From: Elymus sibiricus
Taxonomy: Eukaryota; Streptophyta; Magnoliopsida; Poales; Poaceae
NCBI GenBank assembly: GCA_039707655.1
Contig: CM077671.1
Span: forward strand, 242,583,095 to 242,647,094
Length of the DNA: 64,000 bases
Direction: 5' to 3'
Shown: piece by piece, positions 54,723-64,000 of the stretch
Layout: the number at the start of each line of letters is the position of its first letter
Position numbering within the stretch: the first letter of the stretch is position 1
Notes under the pieces: generated by a model
Database searches by the model: none
Told to the model about the DNA's origin: nothing
What the model saw: only the letters and a program-made list of their open reading frames with translations
Program-made: the position numbers and the translations under genes

Positions 54723-55064
54723 TATCTTAAGTGTGGATTACTGCTACCTCAAGTGCTATCTTATGTTGTGGCCTAATATTTTGATGCAAATTTCCAGTGC
54801 ATTACTGTTGTCAAATGTTTGCTCCACGCATTTCTGTTGTCAAATTTGTGCAAGATCATTTGCAGCTTAATAAAGCAGTTGTTCACAGCAAGATTGTTCA
54901 AACATTGCAATCACAACAGGATTGTTCATACATAATAAACAAGTTGTCAATCCATGCATTTCTGTTCTCAAGCATTGCATAATCTAATTTATTTAGCAAC
55001 ATCCATGGATAGAACATTTCGAAACTATGAAAGATCACTGCATACATTACAAACCAAAATCCAC
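54723..55064. other. Space between the convergent MULE genes
   Basis: 342 bp of A/T-rich sequence with no ORF of note. It would hold the two 3' ends. Short repeats of the form tgtcaaatttg..cat are visible near 54800-54920. No clear poly(A) signal assigned. Confidence 0.5.
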
Positions 55065-55743
55065 TTAGTATGGATTATTAGACCACTTAGAAACTAATGT
55101 GGCCAAAATGATAATACCAAGAACTATGATAAATACCCACGCTTGCATAAGCTCGTTTCTCTTCTTCATCTTGAGCTTCGGTTTCTTGTTCTTCTCGGTT
55201 AGATACATCACCTCCTCTCTAAATCATGAGCTTTTTGCCAGCTCTTCTCTAATCCTGCATGAAGCTCCTCAAATGCACGAGCACCACATTTAGTCGGTGG
55301 CGGGTCAATCCAAACAACCCAGTCACATTCATCAGGACACTGCAAAATTAATACTAGAATTATACCAAACACAAAAAATATTATTTGCAAATAATCAACC
55401 AAGAAACAAATCTAGCCACGAGACACTTACATCAATAGGGCAGCCCAGAAACCTTTTATCAGTGCTTGCTCTTCCCCAGGCGACGCGACGAGGAGGAACG
55501 AGCCCGTGCCCAGGGCACCACCACGTCGTGTGCACCTCGGGCCCATAGAATGTCAGATCGGGGATGTAAAACTCCGATTCAAACTGAACTATCCTGACAC
55601 CATCAACGTAACAGTAAAAAAAACAAATTGATGATCCCTAATTTTTCCATATGCCCAAAAATCCAAATCGACATTGAAAACTTACTTCGCCGGCCACCGA
55701 GGAGCTCACAGAAGACATGCCCGACGTGCACATCAATCACCAT
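55065..55743 (-). pseudogene. GRF-type zinc-finger gene with C-terminal membrane segment, convergent to the transposase
   Basis: Three likely exons on the minus strand. Exon 1, 55743-55686: ATG, MVIDVHVGHVFCELLGGRR, then donor gtaagt. Exon 2, about 55588-55431: FESEFYIPDLTFYG, WWCPGHGLVPPRRVAWG, KRFLGCPID, donor gtaagt. Exon 3, 55339-55065: CPDECDWVVWIDPPPTKC, a helical part, and a hydrophobic stretch WVFIIVLGIIILATLVS near the end. The Cys/His pattern and WxD motif fit plant GRF-type zinc fingers. One missing G near 55215 shifts the frame before the membrane segment, so it is probably dead. The start and exon 2 border are uncertain. It lies between the transposase and the MULE end. Confidence 0.62.
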
Positions 55744-55879
55744 GCCGTTGCCCCTCTCTCCCCGAGCTCGAAACCAATGGCCCGTTCCAGTCCCCAAAAT
55801 CGCCCCTGTCGTTGCGAGGAAGAAAAATGAGGGGAGAGAGAATGAACATGTATGATGGGAGAGAGAGTGAACCAGTAAG

Positions 55880-56084
55880 TTGGGCCCAACTGTAAGGACG
55901 GAGGGGCAAAAATGACAAAGAAACGGCCGGTTATCAGTCAAACATCCTTGATTGGACGGAAACGGCTCGGAGGGGCATTTCTATAAATGCACTTGACGGC
56001 AGAGGGGCATATTTGAGCAGGCTTAAAAATTAGGGGCAAATATGAGTAGATGGTTCGAGTTAGGGATAGAAATGCAAATGGCCC
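55880..56084. repeat. Candidate MULE right terminal region
   Basis: Read from the right it begins GGGCCATTTGCATTTC. It contains four spaced aggggca-a/t-rich-tga repeats (about 55903, 55973, 56001, 56032). This is the look of MULE terminal repeats, which also serve as promoters for the internal genes. The left partner is not in the window, so this cannot be confirmed by pairing. Confidence 0.5.
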
Positions 56085-58871
56085 TATTTTAAATGATACA
56101 TAAATGTTAATTCTAATGTGGTACAAAATAAACTGAATAATATTTTATCAGATAGGTAACGCTTACAGTACCTGGTGTGCCACTACGTGAAGTAATATCT
56201 AGTTGCGCAAATGTGCATGTCAATCACTCAGCTAGTTGCTTAGTGATTGCACTATTTTTAAACGGCTCTGCTTAGACCATGGGAAGTCGATCAATGTCTG
56301 AATCTCTAGAGATTAAGAGTTATTATAAGCAAAACGAGTGATCTAGATGATGATAATCAACAAGAATGATTGCTCTAGGTACGTGTGAAATGGTAGGGGG
56401 TAGGGCAGATTAACCACCCTAGAAAATAATGCATCATGTGGCGGCTATCAAAATTACTGAAGTTTTCAAAATTTTGGTGATGTTTCACTTAAAATCAGGG
56501 AAGCATGTGGGTTACAATGTTTCATGATTTGTTTCTCACCAAATTGTGGTCGGATGAAAGGGTTAGATGGAGAAACAAAATAGTATTGAAGGGCATTCTT
56601 TTGTATTGCTTGAAACTAATGGTACTTCGGGCAGAGCTATCATTGGAATGACATTTCCTCTAATTTCCAACCATCTAAGGTGCGCCATCCTATTGTTCTC
56701 AAAATCGGAATACTCTAGCAGAAACAACAGGAACCCAAAGGTGAAAAACTTATAAGTTCACACTATAATCGAAGGTATGTATAAGCCAGACACGGTGTAA
56801 TAAACATCAAACTATATACATGATCCACCCATAAGGTCGAGATGGAAATATAACATTTTATCCTGATTTACAAGGGTAGCACATAGTAGATAAACGTTTG
56901 GTAGAGAGGCACAATACTGGCAGCTAGCTGTCGATAAAGCGAATCTGTAACATATACTAATATTCTAGTTTGAGATTGATGAACCCCACGTATAAGAGTA
57001 CAAGAATTATCTGGTGATGCATGACTAAATGTGTATATATAATTACATACAATATTAAGCATGGTGCTTTCTCTGCCTCTAATATATTAACTCGCTGTTG
57101 GATGTCAAAATATACAGATCTGTAGAAGTATATATACCTATGAAAATAATTTCATTGTTTGCTTTCTTGCAAAGAAATGTATCATATTTTTCTTAAATTT
57201 AGTAAGGATAATGTGATAAAATAAACCATAGTTTCAAATCAAATCTGATATTACGAGAAAAGCGAACAACATCTATTTGTTGACAGAAACTTGTTTGCTT
57301 TAACAGCTTAGCCTGGTATTCACCTGTGTACAGAATTAATTGTGTATACATATACATACTTTGCGCAAAAGCCGAACGCAGTTCCATCTTCATTGCATGA
57401 TGAAACTATCATTTGGTTCCCTGGATTATATGGACAGATTTCAAATTCACAAAAACATGAACTTGCATCTCAGCATATATAAGTTACACACATTCACACA
57501 CCCAGTTGTGAATACAAATCCTTAGTCAATCCTGGTATGTTCAACGATAATACCTCAGATCCAAAATGCAAGTCATCTTAGCATTCATCCATAAGAAAAG
57601 AAATATTAACATCCCAAACATCAAATTAATATTAGTAAATTTATGGTGGACTGATTTTTTACAACATAACATATTTTTTATGTGAGGGATATGCAGGCCC
57701 TAGTGTGTTCACCTGCCCCCCCCCCCCCCCCCCCCCCCCGGGCACGCGCCAGTGATTGTTCTTATTCTAATTTGAGGTAACATGTATGTTTGCACAAAAA
57801 ATGTTGTTCAAAATTACTTTGTTGAAAATCATTTTAGTGTCCCAAAATATCCACACATTATTTATCTGATAAAATACCTCTAGCATGTCGATCGATGGAC
57901 ACTGGCAAAAAAAAATCCAGCGGCAAAAACTATGTCTCAATGAATGGACTATGCACTATTCGTTGCATCGAATTAAGCATATATGCATCATATGATATGA
58001 TGTAATCCTTGTCAAGATGATTTTTTGTACAAAAGACCATACGTTGATAAAACAAAACCACACACCTGATCCAAATTGTGGGTAATTCAAAACAATACAG
58101 GGATATGCAAGCCCTAGTGTGTTCTCTCTTTTGTGTTTTGTATTTGTAACTCGGTTTTACAAACTTTTACCCGCATGTATTGACAGGAAAACTCTCCCCA
58201 TTACTTATATTAAATATTAGAATTATTGCCCTTGCTTAGACAACAATAAGTCTAGGTCCCCAAAGATCATGCGCTCAATCTTCGGACTTCCTAATGAAAA
58301 GTAGCTTCACAATTTGTAATTCAAAGACCATGGTCAATATATTACACCTACGATTGGGAAGAGTAATAACAGAAAAGAACTATATATCTCGATGGGGTAC
58401 TAATTTTCATTTAGGCGTATAAAAAAATCATGTAGACGAAGTTGTCTTCTTTTTTTTTGAAAAAAATGTATTTTATTGAAGTAATAAAACTATTCAATTC
58501 GAATAGTAGTTGACAAAGAATCCCAACCCTTTCTTTGTGGCAGAAGTTTTTACCTTTTACTGCTTCTCCAGGAAAGTATGTTGCTCTTGCAGAATTATAT
58601 AAGCAGACATGATATAATGTGGAAGCCCTAGCATAAAAGAACAAATTAAATTACATTATTTTCCTTGATTGAACATTCCATGGAATTCCCAAGGGCACAT
58701 TTTCATCCACAAATAAACTTGAACATAGTTCATAAATTTTAAAATCCAGTATCCATCATTTTAGGATATAGAAAATATATGTATATATGGCATAGCTAAG
58801 CAGCATCGATAAAAACAATGTAATAACGGCAAAGAAGAATACGAGCTGACGTCTGAGTACTTGATTTTTGT
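56085..58871. other. Intergenic, low-repeat sequence
   Basis: No credible gene on either strand; ORFs are under 80 codons. It includes a run of 24 C (57716-57739) followed by ggg, and a 25-bp block (gggatatgcaggccctagtg..) at 57687 that recurs near 58099. A/T-rich throughout. The last few hundred bases are probably the 3' flank of the SKP1-like gene. Confidence 0.6.
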
Positions 58872-59381
58872 CTATTCTTCAGCCGTCATATCGATCCACG
58901 AGTTGTCCCTGCGGATCTCTTCGCGCTGCTCCGACGTGAACTCGTCTTCGTCGATGCCGAACATCCTGCGGATCTCCGCCGGCGCCTTGCCCCTGATCAT
59001 GTCGGCGACGCGCTTACAGGCCAGGTCCACGAGCTGCTCGATCTCGAGGTTGTTGGCGGCGTCGAGCACGTCGTACAGCTGCGCCTGGTCGAGGCCGCAG
59101 AGGAACTCGCTTTCCCACCCGTGCGTCTTCTCGACGCCGTCCGCCGCCTTCCGCTTGCAGTACTGCGCGACCATGTTGACCGGCTCGGCGGTGAACTGGG
59201 GAAGCTTGATCGTGATGTCGGCGCCGGCGAGGTAGCTGCAGATACTTCTACTGATGTTCTTTGACAGCCTCGCCGCGGGCTCCGGCAGGCGGAAGCGCTT
59301 TTTGTCGGAGCTGATGAGCTCGATCTTCAGGCCTCTGTGCTCCTGCGCCGCAGCTTTGCCCTTCAGGCCGCGCGCCGCCAT
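58872..59381 (-). CDS. SKP1-like protein (SCF ubiquitin ligase adaptor)
   Basis: Intact 169-codon intronless ORF from ATG 59381 to the stop at 58872; the longer reading from 59399 starts at TTG. The N-terminal BTB/POZ-like half has LKIELISSDKKRFRLPE, matching the SKP1 opening. A middle linker (KRKAADGVEKTHGWESEF) precedes the C-terminal SKP1 helices LYDVLDAANNLEIEQLVDLACKRVADMIRGK and the F-box-contact tail RRMFGIDEDEFTSEQREEIRRDNSWI. SKP1 links cullin-1 to F-box proteins in nucleus and cytosol. Length is normal. It differs from canonical SKP1 in the first half (a CSYLAGAD segment), typical of the many diverged grass SKP1-like copies. It is GC-rich, unlike the flanks. Expression unknown. Confidence 0.9.
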   Translation of the reverse strand: MAARGLKGKAAAQEHRGLKIELISSDKKRFRLPEPAARLSKNISRSICSYLAGADITIKLPQFTAEPVNMVAQYCKRKAADGVEKTHGWESEFLCGLDQAQLYDVLDAANNLEIEQLVDLACKRVADMIRGKAPAEIRRMFGIDEDEFTSEQREEIRRDNSWIDMTAEE

Positions 59382-59937
59382 GGCTCGCTCCGCTCGCAAC
59401 CCTACCTTTCGAAATGGAAATGGAAAGAGGTAGGTAGGTACCGAAGCTAGGTGGGAGGATCGTGTGAACGGGGGGATTGAAATTATAGGTAGCGCGGCGG
59501 ACGTTGACCCTTGTCGTCAAGCCCTAGCGTAACCCTTGTCCCTGCTGGGCCGGGCTGCTTTGCTCGGTAGACGGTAGGTGAGAGAGTGAGCGCTTCCCCA
59601 TGCGCAAAAAAGGAAAGTTCTGAAATGAGCGGTAAGAAATGCGGAAAAAATCTCAAAAAATAAATGGAGAGAAAAAAAAGCTCACATTTAATTGGACAGC
59701 TCGCTTCCCTAATAAATCCCTGAAAATAGATGATTACCATTTGTGAGTAGTACTTACTTCTCGTACGAAACGGAGAAACCGCATCTGTAATATCTCGGGC
59801 GCCGGTAATTTGAGGACGATGGAGCTCAGATTTCATGGAGCCCAACTTTTCAAAAAAAACGAAAAAAGTATTTTAGATTGTAAAAAACTATATAAATCAT
59901 TCCACGTGCACGTAGAGATGATGTGTATAAAGTTTTT
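59382..59937 (-). promoter_or_regulatory. Upstream region of the SKP1-like gene, then spacer to the Copia LTR
   Basis: A possible TATA element (minus-strand TATAAT, 59482-59487) lies about 100 bp before the ATG, with a C-rich leader between. Beyond about 59600 is A-rich spacer with no feature recognised until the Copia LTR at 59938. Confidence 0.4.
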
Positions 59938-60517
59938 GTTGGATTTTGTTACTAGGCCTTTGGCCCAAAGCCCAACTAAAATCTGAAATTCTCATGGCCC
60001 ATTTTTGCATGGATGTGTGTGGTGTGAGTGGGATTAATGTTTAGTACCATACTGCTAATTGGGAGAGAGTTGCATCACTTTATAAGGTGAGCTCTTCTAG
60101 CACTTGTACGAGCATGAGAAGAGAAGAGGCCCTCGCGCACTCCTCCTCCTCGCTCGCCTCGCCACGCCTCGACGCGACGCGGGTTGCGGGATTGAGCCGA
60201 GCCGAGCTCATACCTACGCGCTTATTTTTGCCGGTCAGGAACGGAGAGTCTGTAACAGACGCGCCACGATCTGAGACGTCGGATCGTGGGCTGTAACCGA
60301 CTCGGACGTGGTTCCAGTCCACGTCTCTCCACCATGCCGCACATATATATACGCGAGGTCCCTAGCCGCCGTCACAACATATGGTTTCGCGCCGTTCCAG
60401 ATCATTGCGCCGCCATCCAAGTCTTCTCCATCCCTGCTTCCGGCGTGCACCGCGAGAAGGGACAGCAGGCCTCCGGAACCCCACCTCTCGTGATCCTCTA
60501 CGGGAGAGAGGCGATCA
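59938..60517 (+). repeat. Copia 5' LTR (about 580 bp, right border tentative)
   Basis: Starts TGTTGGA, a usual Copia terminus, and ends tentatively at gcgatca before ggtttttgggg. TATAAG at 60081-60086 is the likely core promoter. A C/T- and G-rich leader follows. I find no clear tRNA-Met PBS at the border, which is why the right end is uncertain. Confidence 0.6.
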
Positions 60518-60611
60518 GGTTTTTGGGGAGCGTATTCGTGCGACTGCTGGCAGCGACGATTTCCTCAACGATGACTTCTTCCCCGATCTCGGCAACCTCT
60601 TCCTCAACAAC

Positions 60612-63600
60612 ATGGGCGACAACATCAACGCCGGCGGTTATGCTCCCGTTACACCGTATGCGATCTTGTCCTCTCTGTTCGAAATCATGCTAGAATTCTT
60701 ATGTCTAGTTTGTTTTGTAGATTTAATCTATTCGTCTACTATGCTAGTCCACATGATTAGTTCAATCTCTGTCATTGTCGTCATGATTTATTTACTGTTT
60801 ATTCGAATTAAATCTCACAGTAATTTGCTCATATATTCAACAATCCAAAAACCTGATTATAGGCAATTAGCTCCAAGTGGTTTTGCTGCGCATCTGAAAC
60901 CGCCCACCTTCAAGGGGGTCCAATATAAGAGGTGGTGCACGAGAGCAGTCTACTGGTTTCAAACCATGTACTGCTATGACGCCACCGAGGGCAAGCCTAA
61001 GGGTGATCTTAACCCTGCACAGCAGGAAGCTTTTGAGAAGATCGATACCCTCTTCAAGGGCGCCCTTCTGAGTGTTCTTGACGATTCCATTGTGGATTCG
61101 TATATGTCGTTTGACAGCGACAAGGATATGTGGGTTGGGCTCGAGGCCAAGTTTGGGGCCTCGGACACTGGCAGCGAGTTGTACGTCATGGAGCACTTCT
61201 ATGACTACAAGATGACTCATGAGCGCTCTGTTGTTCAACAAGCTCATGAGATACAGTCTCTTGCGAAGGAGCTTGAGTACTTCAAGTGTGTGTTGCCGGA
61301 CAAGTTTGTGGCTGGAGGCATCATTGCCAAGCTTCCATCTTCGTGGAACAATTTTGCTACTTCTCTGAAACACAAGAGACAAGAGTTTTTCGTTTTGGAT
61401 CTCATTGGATCTCTTGATGTTGAAGAGAAGGCTAGAGCAAAAGACACACATGCTCGAACTGTTGAGGGAGCTTCTAGTGCCCACATGGTACAGAAGAAGA
61501 ACTTCCATCTCAACAAGCCCCAAAATAACAAGAACAAATCTCAGGGCAAAGCCAAGTTTGTTGCAAAGAACAAGCTGTCACAATCTACCAGCTTCAAGAA
61601 GAATTCTCATAAGAAGGGGAAGGGACTATGCCATGTTTGCGGTGATCCTAATCACTGTGCTCCGAGATGTCCTAACCGCTATGAGGAGCACGAACTTGAG
61701 AAGAGCGGCAAGTCCTCTAATGTTGTCATCGGTGATACTGATATGAAGGATTATGGGTACGGTATTTTTCCTACCATCCTTTCAGTTTGTCATTCTCCAG
61801 ATTGGTTAATTGACACCGGGGCCAATGTACATGTTTGCGCTGATGCCTCCATGTTTTCTTCTTATCAGGTCACGGGGACTTCTCCCGTGCTGATGGGTAA
61901 CGGGTCACATGCCATCGTTCAAGGTGTCGGTACGGTCGATCTGAAGTCTACTTCGGGGAAGATCGTGCGCGTGAAGAACGTTCATCATGTGCCCTCCATG
62001 AATAAAAATCTCGTTAGCGGTTCCCGTTTGTGTTGAGACGGTTTTAAGTTGGTTTTCGAGTCCAATAAAGTTGTAATTTCTAAGTATGGACAATTTGTTG
62101 GAAAAGGCTATGAGTGCGGAGGCTTGTCCACCTGTCTTTGTCGGATATTTGCACTAAAGTTATTAATAATGTTTGTCGTTATAATGAGTCTAATATTTGG
62201 CATTCGCGACTTTGTCATATTAACTTTAGTTGCATGATGCGGCTAGACAATATGAGTTTAATTCCGAAATTCACTACTATCAAGGGCTCCAAGTGCCAAG
62301 TGTGTATGCAAGCTAAGCAACCTCGCAAGTCTTATAAGACTGCAGAGGCGAGAGATTTGGCGCCACTACAACTTATACATTCTGATCTTTGTGAGATGAA
62401 TGGCGTGTTGGCAAAAGGTGGAAAGAAATATTTCATGACGCTGATTGATGACTCCACTAGATATTGTTAGATATTGTTATGTGTATCTTCTGAAATCAAA
62501 AGATGAGGCTTTAAACTTTTTCAAAAACTATAAAGCTGAAGCAGAGAACCAACTTGATCGAAAAATTAAACGGCTTAGGTCTGATCGTGGTGGAGAGTAT
62601 TTTTCCAATGAATTTGATTCGTTTTGTGCGGATCATGGTATAATTCATGAGAGGACGCCTCCCTACTCACCTCAGTCAAATGTGGTGGCCAAAAGAAAGA
62701 ACCGAACTCTAACTAATTTGGTTAACGCCATGTTAGACACATCGGGTCTCTCCAAGGCATGGTGGGGGGAGGCGCTAATGACTGCATGTCATGTCCTAAA
62801 CCGAGTTCCCACGAAGCATAAAACCATTACTCCATTTGAGGAATGGGAAAGGAAAAGGTTGAAACTCTCTTATCTACGTACTTGGGGTTGTTTGGCGAAA
62901 GTCAATATACCAATTCCCAAGAAGCGCAAGCTTGGACCAAAAACCGTGGACTGTGTTCTCCTGGGCTATGATTTTCATAGCATTGGCTATAGATTTTTTA
63001 TAATAAAATCTAAGGTACCCGACATGCATGTTGGTACAATTATGGAGTCGAATGATGCGACTTTCTTTGAGGACATATTTCCTATGAAGGATATGCCTAA
63101 CTCATCAAATCAGGAGATACCTACTCTATCTACTCAGGAATTTTCTGTAATTCCTGAACCCACCATTGCGGTGGAACATGTTGAGAATCCTGAGGAGGAT
63201 GACAATGAAACTCCTGTAAGGAGTAAGAGACAAAGGACTCCAAAGTCCTTTGGTGATGATTTCATTGTGTACCTCGTGGATGACACACCCAGGACTCTTT
63301 TAGAAGCCTATGCATCTTCTGATGTTGACTACTAGAAGGAAGCTGTCTGTAGTGAGATGCATTCCATCTTAGCTAATGGAACCTGGGAAGCCACTGATCG
63401 TCCATATTGGTGCAAACCTGTGGGATGTAAGTGGGTGTTCAAGAAAAAACTTAGACCTGATAGTACAATTGAAAAGTACAAGGCACAGCTTGTAGCCAAG
63501 GGTTATACCCAGAAAGAAGGTGAAGACTTCTTTGATACTTACTCACATGTGGCTAGACTGACCACTATTCGGGTGCTACTATCATGGGCTGCCTCACACG

Positions 63601-64000
63601 GTCTTCTCGTTCATCAAATGGACGTTAAGACGGCTTTCCTCAATGGAGAGTTGGATGAGGAAATTTACATGGATCAGCCCGATGGTTTTGTAGTACCTGG
63701 TCAGGAAGGAAAGATGTGCAAGTTATTGAAGTCTTTATATGGCCTTAAACAAGCTCCTAAGCAGTGGCATGAGAAGGTCGAAAGAACATTAACTGCTGCA
63801 AGCTTTGTTGTAAACGAAGCTGACAAGTGTGCATACTATCGCCATGGTGGGGGCGAAGGAGTTATTCTCTGTTTGTATGTCGATGACATATTGATCTCTG
63901 GAACCAACCCTTATTTAATCAAGGAGGTTAAGGATTTCTTATCTTGTTGTTTTGAGATGAAGGATCTAGGAGTAGCTGATGTTATTCTGAACATCAAGTT
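60612..64000 (+). pseudogene. Copia gag-pol polyprotein, decayed
   Basis: Start taken as ATG 60612 ([12 protein letters not shown]..). A likely 207-bp intron (gtatgc at 60656 to ..ttatag at 60862) rejoins the frame as ..[14 protein letters not shown]. Gag follows ([14 protein letters not shown]..), then the knuckle [14 protein letters not shown] (61629-61670) and protease [12 protein letters not shown] (about 61800). Breaks: TGA 62034-62036, a lost base near 62125, a 10-bp tandem duplication (agatattgtt, 62459-62478) and TAG 63333-63335. Integrase has its finger (HSRLCHINF..CQVC) and two Asp (IHSDL, RSDRGGEYF), but the expected Glu is Lys (62691-62693, VVAKRKNR). RT with YVDD (63876-63887) runs to the window end. 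Confidence 0.9.

Larger units (their letters stand above)
38187..56084 (+). mobile_element. MULE (Mutator-like) DNA transposon, interrupted by three nested elements
   Basis: About 4.6 kb after removing the CACTA (38416-40045) and Gypsy (41073-52698) insertions. It encodes a MuDR-type transposase on the plus strand and a convergent zinc-finger gene on the minus strand, followed by a candidate terminal inverted repeat region ending near 56084. The left end is lost behind the Gypsy ending at 38186. Reading frames rejoin exactly at both insertion sites. The two convergent genes recall the mudrA/mudrB layout of maize MuDR, but the second protein is not a mudrB homologue that I recognise. Confidence 0.8.
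59938..64000 (+). mobile_element. Copia LTR retrotransposon, right part outside the window
   Basis: LTR from tgttggattttg at 59938, a leader, then gag-protease-integrase-RT in Copia order (integrase before RT). The element runs off the right edge within RT, so neither the 3' LTR nor a target duplication can be checked. Many breaks in pol show it is old. Confidence 0.88.

Noticed and set aside
58440..58640. Possible 3' end of a separate gene or retroposed sequence (T-run then A-rich tract)
   Set aside because: No coding match, no target duplication visible, and it may simply be the 3' flank of the SKP1-like gene.

Overview
The window is repeat-dense grass DNA, almost certainly from a Triticeae genome (wheat, Aegilops, barley or rye). 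The basis is the layered LTR retrotransposons, plant tRNA-Asp-type (TGGCGCCGTTGCCGGGG) and tRNA-Met-type primer-binding sites, LTRs opening TGATACGTC.. of the kind abundant in Triticeae Athila-group Gypsy families, and plant MULE, CACTA and Copia elements. I see no bacterial or organellar sequence, no rRNA or tRNA gene and no CRISPR array. Family names such as Sabrina, WHAM, Fatima and LARD are recalled by resemblance and were not searched.

Layout. (1) 1-9401: plus-strand Athila-group Gypsy element, 5' LTR cut by the window edge, decayed gag-pol, a small accessory ORF and a complete 3' LTR. (2) 9402-32745: minus-strand Tat-type Gypsy, reduced to three remnants (9402-10935, 23001-23353, 31328-32745) by two insertions: a 12.06-kb non-coding giant-LTR element (10936-22995, perfect 5-bp duplication cagcc) and a 7.97-kb minus-strand gag-protease-only Gypsy (23354-31322, perfect 5-bp duplication ttttg). 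(3) 32746-38186: 3' half of another plus-strand Athila-group Gypsy, into which the Tat element inserted. (4) 38187-56084: a MULE (Mutator-like) DNA transposon whose transposase is broken by a CACTA element (38416-40045, duplication tat) carrying B3-domain gene fragments, and by an 11.6-kb Gypsy (41073-52698) that is itself invaded by a non-autonomous LTR element (42773-46847). A convergent minus-strand zinc-finger gene lies between the transposase and the right end of the MULE. (5) 56085-59937: the only ordinary low-repeat stretch, with one intact intronless SKP1-like gene. (6) 59938-64000: 5' part of a decayed Copia element running off the window.

Order of events implied by the nesting: the MULE is oldest here; then the Gypsy ending at 38186; then the Tat element inside that; then the three elements inside the Tat element. 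The CACTA and the 11.6-kb Gypsy hit the MULE independently. At the CACTA and 11.6-kb Gypsy sites the transposase frame resumes exactly across the insertion once one duplication copy is removed, which fixes the boundaries to the base.

The most interesting signal is not a gene. A GC-rich hairpin of about 25-bp arms sits 27-40 bp upstream of the TATA box in every Athila-group LTR with a readable promoter (six LTRs, four families), with paired compensatory changes. Two further copies lie inside elements, immediately upstream of accessory ORFs, within LTR-U3-like sequence. This suggests a mobile promoter module and a second, internal promoter for the post-pol genes.
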